Translations under genes and position numbers: made by a program
Part shown: positions 35,851 to 63,495 of the stretch, piece after piece
Position numbering within the stretch: position 1 is the stretch's first letter
Layout: each line of letters opens with the position of its first letter
The notes under the pieces: generated by a model
Database searches by the model: none
Told to the model about the DNA's origin: nothing
Seen by the model: only the letters and a program-made list of their open reading frames with translations
Source: Cristatella mucedo
Lineage: Eukaryota > Bryozoa > Phylactolaemata > Cristatellidae
Assembly: GCA_009760855.2 (NCBI GenBank)
Contig: WPIO01000091.1
Span: forward strand, 849,001 to 913,000
Direction of reading: 5' to 3'
Length of the DNA: 64,000 nt

Positions 35851-36019
35851 GACGAACCTATCTCCAATTAACTGACGGCTAAAAAATTGCAGGCTAAAAA
35901 GATCATTAGCCATGTCGACCCTGTGCTAATAGTTCTCCACCTAATGAGGCACATAGACAGGTTGCTGCCCACCAAAAAAAATCTTATGATACTAGCTTTT
36001 GCCAATGATAAATCACGGA

Positions 36020-36210
36020 AACTTCAACTTTGCTTAGGGAAGGTGGGCCTGAGTGTCTGCTGACCTGGTTTGCGGGACCGCCCCACTGACTACCAAGCTT
36101 GAAGCTCTTAGTGAAGCAAAACCTGTCTAGGAGAAAAACTTAAAACATTTCAAAATTAGATTTACTAATTTGAATAAAAAACTATCATAAATCTAGTTTC
36201 ATGAAATGTA
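36020..36210 (+). repeat. Dispersed direct repeat, copy 1 (about 190 bp)
   Basis: It starts ACTTCAACTTTGCTTAGGGA and ends TCTAGTTTCATGAAATGTA. Closely matched by 37131-37322 (CCTGAGTGTCTGCTGACCT, GACTACCAAGCTTG, AGATTTACTAATTTGAAT). Confidence 0.9.
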
Positions 36211-36284
36211 TCTGTTAGCGCTAGGTAGCGAATCAGCATTACAGTTGAGTGAATGGAACCCACGACTATATATTCATATTAGCT

Positions 36285-36425
36285 GATTTCACAGCATCAT
36301 TCGAATAGCGGCAGAGGAGCCTGAACGGCCATCGCCGCTGCCTGCAGTTGGCATTAAAAGGTCGCCTACTGCAGGATTCGAACCCGCGGCCTAGGTCGTG
36401 AAAAGAGAGTAACTTACCACCTGGT
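36285..36425 (-). repeat. SINE-B copy
   Basis: The plus-strand view shows CAGGATTCGAACCCGCGGCC, GCCTGAACGGCCATCGCCGC and TTAGCTGATTTCACAG. Confidence 0.82.
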
Positions 36426-37057
36426 ATCTAACTATCTAGTATGCACCGTGAAGAATCGCGAGGAGATTCTTATGGATGCACATCCACCGCTTACCAAAGG
36501 CGCGTGAAACACGACTTCCGGTAGGTCGCGCTCGAGAAGGCAGCTTTAAAATACGCCAGCTCCGGCGCTCCAGTCGTCACTTTGGGCAACAGCGTGGGGG
36601 TCGTAGAGTAGAAAGAGAGGGAGAGAGCATTCTGCAAAAATTCCCTGGACACCCTTTGAAAAAACCTTACAAGTTCAGATTCCCGTGAAGCATTTTAACG
36701 TTTAACTTAGCAGCTACATATTCAAATTTGCAAATTGTCTCCCCTTTTTTCACTCGTCGCTACTGTACTGTCGTACGTAGTAGTGTTATAATAGGGGAAA
36801 TTATGCCCGCGAAAACTAACTGGCATAATTTCGCTGCTGCATTACAATGCAGGCCCGAGTGTCCGTTGATCTAGTGTAAAGCCCAGCCAGGTCTCACCAG
36901 CTGGTGAGCTCGGCCGGCTGCCGGTGGGGGGAGTCGGACTCCATGTCACGTGACCTGGGTCGCGTTGCGTTCGCATCTCTCATCCGGTCTCTTTCTACTG
37001 TTTACCTTTTCACACGTGAGGCATTCTCGAAGCTTTGCTTACGCAAAGCTCCGCGGC

Positions 37058-37410
37058 TTCTACTTCTGTACCCGTCTGGTCGCAGAGTTGGTCGTATTTT
37101 TCGAATTTATTAAAATTTTAATTTCGTATGTAAATTTCAACTTTGCTTATGGAAGGCGGACCTGAGTGTCTGCTGACCTAGTTTTCGGGACCGCACCACT
37201 GACTACCAAGCTTGGAGCTCTTAGTGGAGCAAAACCTGTCTAGGAGAAAAGATTAAAACATTTCAAAATTAGATTTACTAATTTGAATGAAAAACTATCA
37301 TAAATCTAGCTTCATGAAATTTATTATGAATTATTATTTGAATTTATTATGAATGATTTATTATGAATTTCCTACTTCTGTACCCGTCCGGTCGAAGAGT
37401 TGGTCGTATG
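37058..37410 (+). repeat. Segment bounded by 40-base near-identical direct repeats
   Basis: CTACTTCTGTACCCGTCTGG then TCGCAGAGTTGGTCGTAT (37060-37098) recurs at 37370-37409 with three substitutions. Direct-repeat copy 2 (37131-37322) lies between them. Confidence 0.85.
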
Positions 37411-37589
37411 CGACGTTCCTGTTGAGTTTCGATAGTGCGGCACCAAGTGGCTTCCTTTGTGGCTCGTCTGTCTGGTTGTTTTATACGACAGGCACTAGCT
37501 AGCTAAATAACCTCGCTTGCTGCGGGGGGGGGGTACATGTTCCTGGTTACAGGTGACCGGTTACCCCCCCCCCCGCCCCTCCGAAGGTG

Positions 37590-38560
37590 CAGCTGCGGTC
37601 AGGCCACTCGTTAAGAATTCTATGCTACATCATGAGAACATGGGCAACTTTCGTTCAGTCTCCCTTCTGCCATCCTTATCTCGGACAATTGAATAAGCAG
37701 TGGTCTAGCTGCTCAACAATAGCGCCACTTCGTTGGATCTAGCCTGCAAGTTGCAATTGGGATTCAGAGCTAACCGTCCCAGAAACTGCTCCGCTGTGCA
37801 TGTACAATGTTTTTGAAAACGCTGCAGATCAGGGTTGGGGCGAATTCTTCAAGATCTTTCCGCTGCCTTTCACGCAATTGGCCTCCAGATCATCCTGCAG
37901 AGGCACTCGACGCGCCGAGATATTAATTGGCACATCACCCAGCTGGTTTAGATCCCCGATCAGTGAAAGAGAGATGTCATAGAGTGTAGACTGAAATAGA
38001 CGACGGCCACCATCCGGGAACTCAGCACTTAAAGTCTGAGGTGCCTCAGACTTTAAGTGCTCTCTTAGGTCCCCTCCTTTTCACCATCCACACTCTTCCT
38101 CTGGTCTATGTCGTCACCAAAAACAATCCTGACTTTCACTGTTACGTCAGTGACGCGAAGCACTAGCTCACCTTCGACCCTTCTAAGCACTGCTTCTCAT
38201 CCGACTCAATCATTTCCCTTGCAGCATGCAGCCATGACATTCACAATCGGATGGTCATTAACTTCCTTGAGCTTAACAATTATGAGACCGACACAATAGT
38301 AATGGGCAAGTCTAGTATAGCCCCGAAATTGAAAGAACCCTCAAAATTGGCTAATCTAGCGTGGCGTCTTGCGTGGCGTCTGGCCACTAGTCTACGCTTA
38401 CTATTCCAGGACGACTTGTCATTGGATGAGCACATTACCTCCACCATCGAGTCGTTGGCAAACTTTCAGCTGAGAAAACACCAGCCTAATCGGGGCTTAC
38501 CGAGAAAAGGATACGACACTCAAATAAAGTGTATGCATTTGAGACTTAGCGTATAGGTGT
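37590..38560 (+). mobile_element. LINE-A relic, RT portion
   Basis: It follows the LINE-A order: AVRPLVKN, NFRSVSLLPSLSRTIE, AFHAIGLQIILQR-like motif A region, FHCYVSDAKH in place of FYADD, then INFLELNNYETDTIVMGKSS. Motif C has lost the double aspartate. It may be the second half of the 35.1 kb relic, displaced by insertions at 35.9-37.6 kb. Confidence 0.7.
38024..38061. repeat. Perfect 18-bp hairpin with 2-base loop
   Basis: Arms AGCACTTAAAGTCTGAGG (38024-38041) and its exact complement (38044-38061) are separated by TG, inside the LINE-A relic. Confidence 0.95.
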
Positions 38561-38567
38561 TGTTTGT

Positions 38568-38730
38568 GATGGCACACTAGGTAAAGCGGTTGCTTTCACG
38601 ACCTCGGTCCCGAGGTCGTGGGTTCGATTCCTGCGGTGGGCGATTCTGTATCGCCACTGCAAGCGGTGGTGATAGCCGTAAAGGCTCTTCTGTCGCTATA
38701 CAAAAAAGGCTGTTTAATCAGCTAGGATTT
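38568..38730 (+). repeat. SINE-B copy, nearly complete
   Basis: It has the head GTGATGGCACACTAGGTAAA, B box GTGGGTTCGATTCCTG, the body CTGTATCGCCACTGCAAGCG, and the tail GTCGCTATACAAAAAAGGCT then AATCAGCT. Confidence 0.92.
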
Positions 38731-38899
38731 ATTTATTATAATTCCCTTCATCCATGACTCTCAATCTGTGCCCCTAATCGTCTGATGCTGACAAAAATCT
38801 GCAGCTCGTATGCACGGTGCCTACTAACTAGTCACCCTGAGTGTCATCTATTGCTCTTTGCATGCTGATCTAAGCACGATACTTGTTTGCTTTGAGCAA

Positions 38900-39046
38900 G
38901 CTTGTAAGCATTGTACCTCGCTTGTAAGCATTGTACCTCGCATGTAAGCATTGTACCTCGCATGCAAGCATTGTACCTCGCTTGTAAGCATTGTACCTCA
39001 CATGTAAACATTGTACCTCGCATGTAAACATTGTACCTCGCATGCC
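38900..39046 (+). repeat. Minisatellite, 20-bp unit, about seven copies
   Basis: The unit GCTTGTAAGCATTGTACCTC repeats with C/A and T/A variants (GCATGTAA, GCATGCAA, ACATGTAA). Confidence 0.95.
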
Positions 39047-39054
39047 ACTGACCC

Positions 39055-39249
39055 TGGGTTATTGCCTCGCGTGCAGCGAGTTGCAAAGCATCTGGATAGA
39101 GATTTGGTTCTCTTAAAGCGCCAGAAAACTTTATTTTTATTTTTACTATCTGGGTTATTGCCTCGCGTGCAGCGAGTTGCAAAGCATCTGGATAGAGATT
39201 TGGCTGTCTTAAAGCGCCAGAAAACGACTTTATTTTTATTTTTACTATC
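39055..39249 (+). repeat. Tandem duplication of a 96-bp SINE/LINE-tail segment
   Basis: TGGGTTATTGCCTCGCGTGC begins both copies (39055 and 39151). Each contains AGCATCTGGATAGAGATTTGG and AAAGCGCCAGAAAA, related to the SINE-A tail. Confidence 0.93.
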
Positions 39250-39379
39250 ACCCGAAGTAGTCCAATATTAAAGCATACCCTAACTAAGCCCCAGCACATT
39301 TGATCGGGCCTGTCGGGGCTTGAATTGGGAGTTTCAGGTGTCAGGTGAAGTCACGAGAGGAACGAGAGGATATGAGACT

Positions 39380-39930
39380 GGCGCTCGCTCGCGAGTATTG
39401 CAGGCGCCGTCAGCGCCTCTTTGACGAGCGTTCTCTTGCGTTTGCCGACCCGGTTCGCTAACTCGGACCCCAAACTTGGCCCCTTCGCCGAGCCTCTAGG
39501 AAAGCTGACCGCGCCCCTTCGACCTTCACCCGAGCCGCGCGCTCATCGTTCAATGTGCGTGGCTGGGGGACGCGGCAGCGCCGCCGCCGCTCAGCGCAAG
39601 CGTAGCCGACTCGTAGCGCACACAGCGCGCGCACAGCCTGCAAGCGTCTGGCGCCGCCGCTCATCCTCGCCCAGGGGGCGGCGTGAGGGAGGGCGCTAGG
39701 GGGGCGGGGAGGGGGAGCGCGGCGCCGCCAGACGCGAAATTCTCGGCGCTGGTCTGACGTCATGCGCAGAGCGGACTGCGGCTTTCGTCGGTCGGCGCTC
39801 GCATAGCTCGGCGTCCAGATTCCCTCGACGTCTCGATTCGAACGGCGCCGGACTACCGCCGCCCGTCAGGCCGCACACTTTCGACTCGCCGCCGAGCCAG
39901 CGGTTGCGCCTATTTGCCAATTACCTGGAG
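39380..39930. promoter_or_regulatory. CpG-rich island, possible promoter
   Basis: Dense CpG, a GGGCGGGGAGGGGGAGC run near 39700, and CATGCGCAG (NRF-1 half) at about 39762. No exon could be attached. The 92-codon plus and 101-codon minus frames are compositional. Confidence 0.35.
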
Positions 39931-40021
39931 CGAAGCGACTGCATTTTGGTTTGGCATCTGACCTTGACAAAGAGCCACGGCTTACCGCGCTCGCGCTCAC
40001 CTATTGATCTGTTTTGTTGAT

Positions 40022-40162
40022 CTGTATAGCGCCCTAGGAGAACCTAATCTCTGTTCAGGCGCTTCACACACGCCACTGGGCTCGAGCCCACTCCGGTCGG
40101 TCAACATTTATTCACCTTGACCTTGGTTGGAGGCAAGCGCCTTAACCGCCGGTCAAACCACT
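40022..40162 (-). repeat. SINE-A copy
   Basis: Plus-strand view: GTATAGCGCCCTAGGAGAAC, CTCTGTTCAGGCGCTTCACA, GGGCTCGAGCCCAC, CGCCTTAACCGCCGGTCAAA. Confidence 0.85.
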
Positions 40163-40499
40163 TCAGCCGTGTTTACGCGGTGAGTTGCTTCTGTCTTCGG
40201 TCTTCTTTCTCGTAAGAAGTGTAGACAGTCTTTAGTTTTCCGATAAGTCCTCATTCCTAGTTGCTTCTTCCCGAAGTGATCGACGGAAAAGAGGTTTTGC
40301 TAGGGAGGTATCAACTGGCCCTTCGCGATGCGCCTCCCGGTGAATTTTAAACTTCCACTCGTACTTTTGTAAGCCACCGCCTCATTATCGGAGTCTTAAA
40401 TGACAAGCTCCACAAATAGCGACTCTCACGGAATGCCCCGAGGCAGGCGGCGCCGGTCGAGTCGTTTGCCAGGCTTTTCAAAGCCACGAACGCAACGAC

Positions 40500-40768
40500 A
40501 TCTACTCTCCAACTGCCGACTATGGCACATCTTTTTCAGCGGTCCTGAACTGCTACTTCTATGCTACTCACTACCTCAACTGCTCTCCTAACTTTGCTAT
40601 GCTTCCCACTTTCTCTTTGTTGCGTGAGACGAAGTCTGTTGGCTACCGAATGCGTACCGAAAGCCGCTTAGGCTGTGAGTGCGCTATACAAAACTCTCCT
40701 GCGTAACACCCACATGGTCTTTATGACTTTGTGGAGTTACTGACGGAGATACATCACATCATCATCAC
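40500..40768 (+). mobile_element. LINE-B 3' end
   Basis: CCAACTGCCGACTATGGCAC and GTCCTGAACTGCTACTTCTA are followed by the LINE-B tail GTACCGAAAGCCGCTTAGGC, GCGCTATACAAAACTCTCCT and ACATCA repeats. Confidence 0.8.
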
Positions 40769-40770
40769 AT

Positions 40771-41172
40771 CACGAACAAACCTTAAATCCTTTGGAGACC
40801 GTGCATTTAGTTCATATGCTCCAAAAGCCTGGAACTCCCTCCCGACCTGCGTCAGAACATCCCCTGACCTGACCACATTTAAAAGGAACCTAAAAACACC
40901 TATTTAGGACAGCATTTAGTGGGTCCCTGTGATTCGTCCTTGATGTGCTTATGCGTGCTGACACTGTGCATGCTGCCACTAACCACATTTGCATGCTGAC
41001 CCTGTGCATGTCACCCCTAACCATATTATTCATTTTGTTTGTTTTTCAAGCATGATTTTACTTTCCATTCCATTGCATATCACTTTGCAGCAAATGTAAA
41101 GCGCCTAGAGAGAGATTAAGTTCTCTGAGGGCGCTTTATCAAGTGAATTATTATTATTATTATTATTATTAC
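40771..41172 (+). mobile_element. LINE-A 3' end
   Basis: It opens ACAAACCTTAAATCCTTTGG immediately after the LINE-B tail, encodes KAWNSLPTCVRTSPDLTTF, carries the same 2-base deletion as the 3.5 kb copy, and ends with stem-loop and TTA repeats. Confidence 0.92.
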
Positions 41173-42685
41173 GAAGAAAGTGTGCGTGCGCTTGGACTGC
41201 GCCAAAGCTCGGTCGTTTATTCAGTCTTGCCTGAGTCTTGGCCAATAAGTAGAACCGCTTTTAGATTCAGAGTTTTCGTTTAATTATTCCTTGCTACAGC
41301 TTGGCCATCTATGGCCACATCGACCTGAAATTTGGAATGTATGCTCTAGTCGACTTATTTTACCTAGGATTTCTTAAGTTTGGTTGTATGTATAGTGAGT
41401 ATAGCGCCATTGTCCTTCAAATTCAGGTGATCGACTTTCCTGAATAATGTAATTGTTTAAACGTCACAACATTTTCTGATTTACTTTTAGAATTATCACA
41501 GGGTAAACAAAAGTGTTCTGCATCTTTTGAGAGTTTTAACATATTTCTACAATGCAATATGATGAATCTGTTTGAATACAACCTAAGGAATGCACCGGAG
41601 CCAAAATGTGACCTTGACTTTTACAGGTCATCAGAAGGTCAAACTGGCACAATGACTACATCAAACGATAGATAATGTTACCCTTGTTTTTTTTGCAAAT
41701 TTATATGCTTATCGGTCGATTAATATTTGTTAAATTTCAATAAATGTGTTTTGAGGGACGTAACTCCCCGCCTCCGTAAACGCAGCTTTAGCTCTGCGTA
41801 AACAGAGCGCGTCTTTGATCTGCCGCTTCCAGTTTTCCTTAGGAATCAACTTGCAACCGTTGCTGCCGCTCGTGGACGCGTAGTATCATTCTTTTGTTCT
41901 TAATTGTCTGGACCCACCTAGTGATCTTCACCAAGAGTTCGCGATCCATTAAAGGGGACCAAACATTGACCTTGTCAGTTACCACGGATGGCGAGCTCTC
42001 TCCAACCTGCATGAGAGCGCTAGCGAGCTGGCAGTCCCCATCGCACCGCCCTTGAGCTACGTACGAGGTTTCTTTTTAAGCTGACCCTTCAGCAGTCTCT
42101 CCAAACCAAAACGATGCATCCCGTGGCCTTTTATTTGTGGAGAAAACCAGCCTAGATGGCTCTTTTTTAATGAGCGCTGTACGTTGGTTTATTGCTGCGG
42201 TATTCAAGGGACCTACAGCGCTCTCTTGTGCGACTATTTTCAGCTTCTGATTTTTTATTGTCGTTCAAGCCCCCGAAAGTAAGTGGTTGCAAAATGGCTT
42301 CGCCTAGCTTTAGAGCAGCTCAGTGGAAGCGGCCTAGGCATCAAATGAATCACTTGCCGAAAGTTTGACTTAATAATAGAAGGCGCGATGTCATGCGTCG
42401 TGAGCGTTTGCATTGACGCTCAGCAATATCCTTTGACATTCGAAAGTTTTAACGTTAATTTGCTTTTCTGGCGAGTATGCTATCACGGGACACGCGTTCT
42501 CGCAGCTAAGTGTTTCGACCCTGCCAATTAAGTTTTTCAGGTAGATCGAGCAAGTCATTTCTCTGCGTTACCATGGAGACGACTAAGATAACCCTTTTCA
42601 GGTCGCTATTCTTCCTCGGCCAAATCCCAGATTTCCGGTGTGGTCTTACGCGAGCGTACAGAGAGGCTGTGGTAATAGTGATAAT
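41173..42685. other. Intergenic, nothing recognised
   Basis: 1.5 kb of AT-rich then mixed DNA with no long frame, repeat family or splice-flanked coding segment that I can see. Confidence 0.55.
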
Positions 42686-44035
42686 AATACACTTGATAAA
42701 TCACCCTCAGAGAACTAAATCTCTTTTTAGATGCTTTACATTTGCTGCAAAGAAAACGCGATCGAATGGCGAACGGAAATATCATGTTTGATCAACAACA
42801 TGAATAACATGGTTAGGGGTGACATGCACAGGGTCAGCTTGCAAATGTAGTTAGTGGCAGCATGCACAGTGTCAGCACGAATAAGCACATGAAGGACGAA
42901 TCACAGGGACCCACTAAATGCGGTCATAAATAGGTGCGTTTTAAATTTCTTTTTAAATGTGGTCAAGTCATGGCACAGTCGTGACACAGGTCGGGAGTGA
43001 GTTCCAGGCTTTGGGAGCATACGAACTAAATGCAGTCTCCAAAGGATTTGAGGTTTGTACGGAGTGTAGATAAACAGCTGGTTTCCAAAAAGCGGGCAGT
43101 ACGCCTGGAGGGTGAGGAAATCTGATAGGTAGGCTGGAGCCAAAGAATGAAGGGACCTAAAAGTGAGCAACAAAACCTTGAAGTCGATCCGTTGCTTGAC
43201 TGGTAGCCAGTTCAGGTCGGCGAGAAGTGGTGCGATGTGGCAACCTCGGTGCTCAAGACAGGCAAGCCTAGCTTCGGAGGTTTGCACCAGGATTTGCTGG
43301 TAGAGCCAATTTTGAGGGATAGCCTTTTCAATTTCTGAATCCCAATTGGTTTTCCCATATCTAGTAAGTTAATTTGCATAATCATTTAATTTAGGAAAGT
43401 TTGCTGCCATCCATGTGCGGATGTCATCAATACATGTAGCAAAGGAGTTGAGAGAATTCGAGGTGCTCGAAGGCTGCGAGGGATCAAAGCAAAGGTACAA
43501 CTGAGTGTCATCCACATAGAAGTGAAAGCCTAGATTGTGCTTGGCAATCACATCGGCAAGAGGAAGAGAATAAACCGTGAAAAGAACCAGACCAAGCACA
43601 GAGCCCTGAGGTACCCCATATTTCAGAGGTACCTCGGAAGATCTTTGTCCATTCGCATCAATACTCTGGAGTCTCCCAATGAGATAGGACCTGAACCATT
43701 GTAGAACAGTGACAATGATGCCCAGGCGAGATGAGAGGTGCTCAAGAAGGACTTGGCGATCGACAGTATCAAAAGCTGCCGAAAGATCGAGCAAAACAAG
43801 CAGAGAAACTTTACCCATGTCTGCATTCCCAAGTAGGTCGTTGTACACCCGAAGTAATGGTGACTCCTTAGGAGCGACTAGCTCTAAAGCCAGACTGGAA
43901 CTTACTAGCAAGGTTTGAAGTTTCAACATACGAGTTCAGCTGGTCTGCCACGACTCGTTACAGTGTCTTCTAAATGGAATGGTACAAGGGAGACTGGGCG
44001 GTAGTTGCTCAAGTTCTCTTGGTCTAGTGTGGCGG
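42686..44035 (-). mobile_element. LINE-A copy with damaged RT
   Basis: Minus frames 42901-43287 and 43369-43929 cover the C-terminus (LNWLPVKQRIDFKVLLLTF) and the palm (LLVLLDLSAAFDTVDRQVLL, GVPQGSVLGLVLF, FHFYVDDTQLYL). Motif C is YVDD here. The two halves are out of frame and about 80 codons between them are lost. Confidence 0.9.
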
Positions 44036-44304
44036 TAGTAGTGATCAAGCTCCACATGCAATCAGCGGCACCGACAGCACTTCGCATCAGCCTTCCTCCA
44101 TGCTGCGGCCGCTCGCCCGAAATCTCGCTCCTCCCGGTCCTATTTTCAAGCCGATCGCCGTAGGTTTAATCTACCGGTCCCGCGAGAGAGTGCTGTCCTC
44201 ATCTAGAATGATTACAATGACGCAACGAAAAAACTTCGAGGCTTACCACATACACCAGCTTCAAGCTAGCCAATTTGTAGGCTGAGTTAGGCTTTGGAAT
44301 GTAT

Positions 44305-45350
44305 GCATAATAATAATAATAATATTGCACTTGATAAAGCGCCCTCAGAGTACTTAATCTCTTTCTAGGCGCTTTACATTTGCTGCAAAGTGATACACAA
44401 TAGAATAGTAAGTAAAATCATGCTTGAAAAACAAACAAAATGAATAATATGGTTAGGGGTGACATGCACAGGGTCAGCATGCAAATGTGGTTAGTGGCAG
44501 CATGCACAGTGTCAGCACGCATAAGCACATCAAGGACGAATCACAGGGACCCACTAAATGCTGTCCTAAATAGGTGTGTTTTTAAGTTTCTTTTAAATGT
44601 GGTCAGGTCAGGGGATGTTCTGATGCAGGTCGGGAGGGAGTTCCAGGCTTTGGGAGCATACGAGCTAAATGAACGGTCTCCAAAGGATTTAAGGTTTGTA
44701 CGAGGTATTTCTAGACTGTTGGATTCCGAAAAGCGAGTGGTACGATGCTTGGCCTGATGGGGTAGTATATCTGAAAGATAGGCTGGAGCCATAGAATGAA
44801 GAGACCTAAAAGTGAGCGACAAAACCTTGAAGTCAATCCGTTGCTTGACTGGTAGCCAGTGCATGTCGGCGAGAAGTGGAGTAATGTGGCAACTGCGACG
44901 CTCACGACAGACAAGCCTAGCTGCAGAGTTTTGCACCAGCTGCAATCGCCTGATCGCACATGCTGGTAGGCCAGTAAGCAGTGAGTTGCAGAAGTCGAGA
45001 CGAGATGTCACGAATGCATGGACCAACTTGGACGTGGTATCCTTATCTAAACAAGCCCTAATTTTAGCAATGTTATGAAGCTGAAAATAGGCTGATTTGA
45101 CTGTGGAGCTGATGTGGTCGTCTAACGAGAGGTCGCTTTGGAATATGACACCTAGATTTCGAGCTGATTCAGCTGGAGATATGCTGGCAGAGCCAATTTT
45201 GAAAGTCGGCCTTTCCAATTTCTGAATCTCACTAGGTTTGCCCATAACTAGTAAGTTAGTTTTATCATCGTTTAGTTTTAGAAAATTTGCTGCCATCCAT
45301 GATCGGATGTCATCAATGCATGCAGCAAGTGAGTTTAGAGAATTTGATGC
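44305..45350 (-). mobile_element. LINE-A copy, 5'-truncated, well preserved
   Basis: The 276-codon minus frame (44541-45371) runs without a break from NSLNSLAACIDDIRSWMAAN to the natural end LKTHLFRTAFSGSL. The LINE sequence starts at about 45350, where an ATGCATGCATG run marks the truncation point. It is close in sequence to the 14.06 kb copy, pointing to recent activity. Confidence 0.93.
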
Positions 45351-45589
45351 ATGCATGCATGGTAGTTTCATGCTTCTAGAATTTTTGTGAAAGATACCTA
45401 CATTTCTCGTTGGCTTTCTTCAACTCTAGCTAGCTCTACTATCTCTAACTAACTACCTAGCTCTCAATCATCCCTGGCCGAAGCTCAAATATGCATTTTC
45501 CAGTACAGTACAGACATCGAACTCAAAGAATGAGAACGCTTTTGACGGTCACCGATTGGAGCCTAGCATGATATCTTGCACCTGGGCCA

Positions 45590-45745
45590 TAGCCCAGGCG
45601 TAGTGTGCTGGCTAGGTCATGCGGGTTTGAATTCAGCAGCAGGTCTTTTATTGCCCACGGCAAGCAGGTGGGGGTGGGTGGGTGATGGCCGCTACGGCTA
45701 ATCTGCCGCTATACATAAATGAGGCTATTCAATCAGTGACTATTA
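45590..45745 (+). repeat. SINE-B copy
   Basis: CCAGGCGTAGTGTGCTGGCT, a degraded B box (GCGGGTTTGAATTCAG), CTTTTATTGCCCACGGCAAG, and CCGCTATACATAAATGAGGC then CAATCAG. Confidence 0.78.
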
Positions 45746-46854
45746 CTCATTTTTACTTTACTGTTTAGAGTCAAGTTCGCGATCGCTACCGAAACCACTT
45801 CCACCTGTTCGAAACAAGTCTATACAGGTGAAAAACCACGAGAAGTTCACCGACTTTGTATTGGCAGCCGATTCCAAGTGGCCTGACATAGCTCGTGAGC
45901 AGCTCCACTGATGGGTAATCTTGCAGTTTTGCAAAATATTTAGAGAAAAAACAAAACATTATTCAAAATTAGGTTTAAGTTCGATAATGAATGATTACAA
46001 CATTTTGAATGCCGAATTCAATTTTTAATTTCAACTGTGAGAGTGCATGTTGTAGGTGCACATGCAACTTAGAAAAATATCTCCACAGAATCCACTCGAA
46101 AAAATACATTCCTACTCGATCCAATGACGTCAGCACAAGCAGCCTGCACATAAACGACCATTGGGTAAGTGCATGTAAGACCGTGTATATTAATAACCCT
46201 GTACAGGTGCCCATTAAATATGTCAGCCCCTATATAGCATTAAAACAGCAGCAACTATAACGTACCTTCACTGCGGTTTTATTACCGGCTGCAGTTTTAT
46301 ACTTTACAGCTACATGCTGATTTGGCTGTAACAGCTTAAGTGGGCTTGCTTTTCATTTAGTTGGAAAAAAGGCATTACTTTCTGGGTTACTCTAATAAAT
46401 GCAATTGCCATCGACACTGTCGGTCGTGAACAATCATCGCCATTTGCCTAGAAGGCCACTGAGCGTTTCCTTATCGAGAAACAGTATCGGAAGTAGCTCA
46501 GTGAGGCTTGCTGGGTGGCTGATGCAAGCTGCTCACACCCCCCCCCCAGTCGTCCCCCTCCCCAGTATGTGCAGACACCACAGGCAGGAGCAGGAGGGCC
46601 GTAGCTGTGTGTTTCATCCGCTAAGCAGATAATGTCCGATGCGATACACCTATGGCATGTCCTAAACGCAGTGCGGGCCTTACCCGGAGCCAATCAAAAC
46701 AATTGATCTCCTTCCTGTGAGAGCACATCGGCAGCCGACACTGCCAATCAGCACTGCCACAACTAAGGACGATCGCTTACCGCTATCGAGCAGGTGCCCA
46801 TGCATAGTAAATAGAGTGCATGGGAGATCGCAGCATCGCATCTGACAGTAGTGC
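45746..46854. other. Intergenic, nothing recognised
   Basis: Between SINE-B and the 3' end of the unc80 gene. A C10 run lies at about 46539. No coding seen. Confidence 0.5.
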
Positions 46855-46860
46855 TTTAAT
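46855..46860 (-). terminator. Candidate unc80 poly(A) signal ATTAAA
   Basis: Minus-strand ATTAAA about 300 bases after the TAG at 47161-47159; no closer AATAAA is seen. Confidence 0.45.
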
Positions 46861-47158
46861 ATACAACGCTAACGTTGTAACATAAATTCACAACGAGTAA
46901 GCAACCACTCAAAGGTGCTAAGCACTATCGTGGTGTCGCTGCGGCAAAGATCTTGCTGCCAACCTCCATATTGGACACGGAGTGTGCTTAAAGTGCGATC
47001 TTCCAGTAAGCGCACGCTCAAATCGACATGAGAAAGAAGTAACGGCACATGCTGTGCACACGATACGCCATCACACGATACACGATCACAGGATTGCTCT
47101 CTCTCTCTCTCTCCCCTGTCCCTACTGCCAGTGGGACCTTCCCATGCAGTCAAGTCCC

Positions 47159-63495
<16,337 letters not shown>

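Noticed and set aside
38900-39046. 20-bp array as a CRISPR-like array
   Set aside because: Units are contiguous without spacers and the genome is eukaryotic; it is a minisatellite.
44812-45078. 88-codon plus frame (SDKTLKSI...), also seen reversed at 4747-5013
   Set aside because: It is the antisense of the LINE-A RT C-terminus and recurs wherever that segment does.
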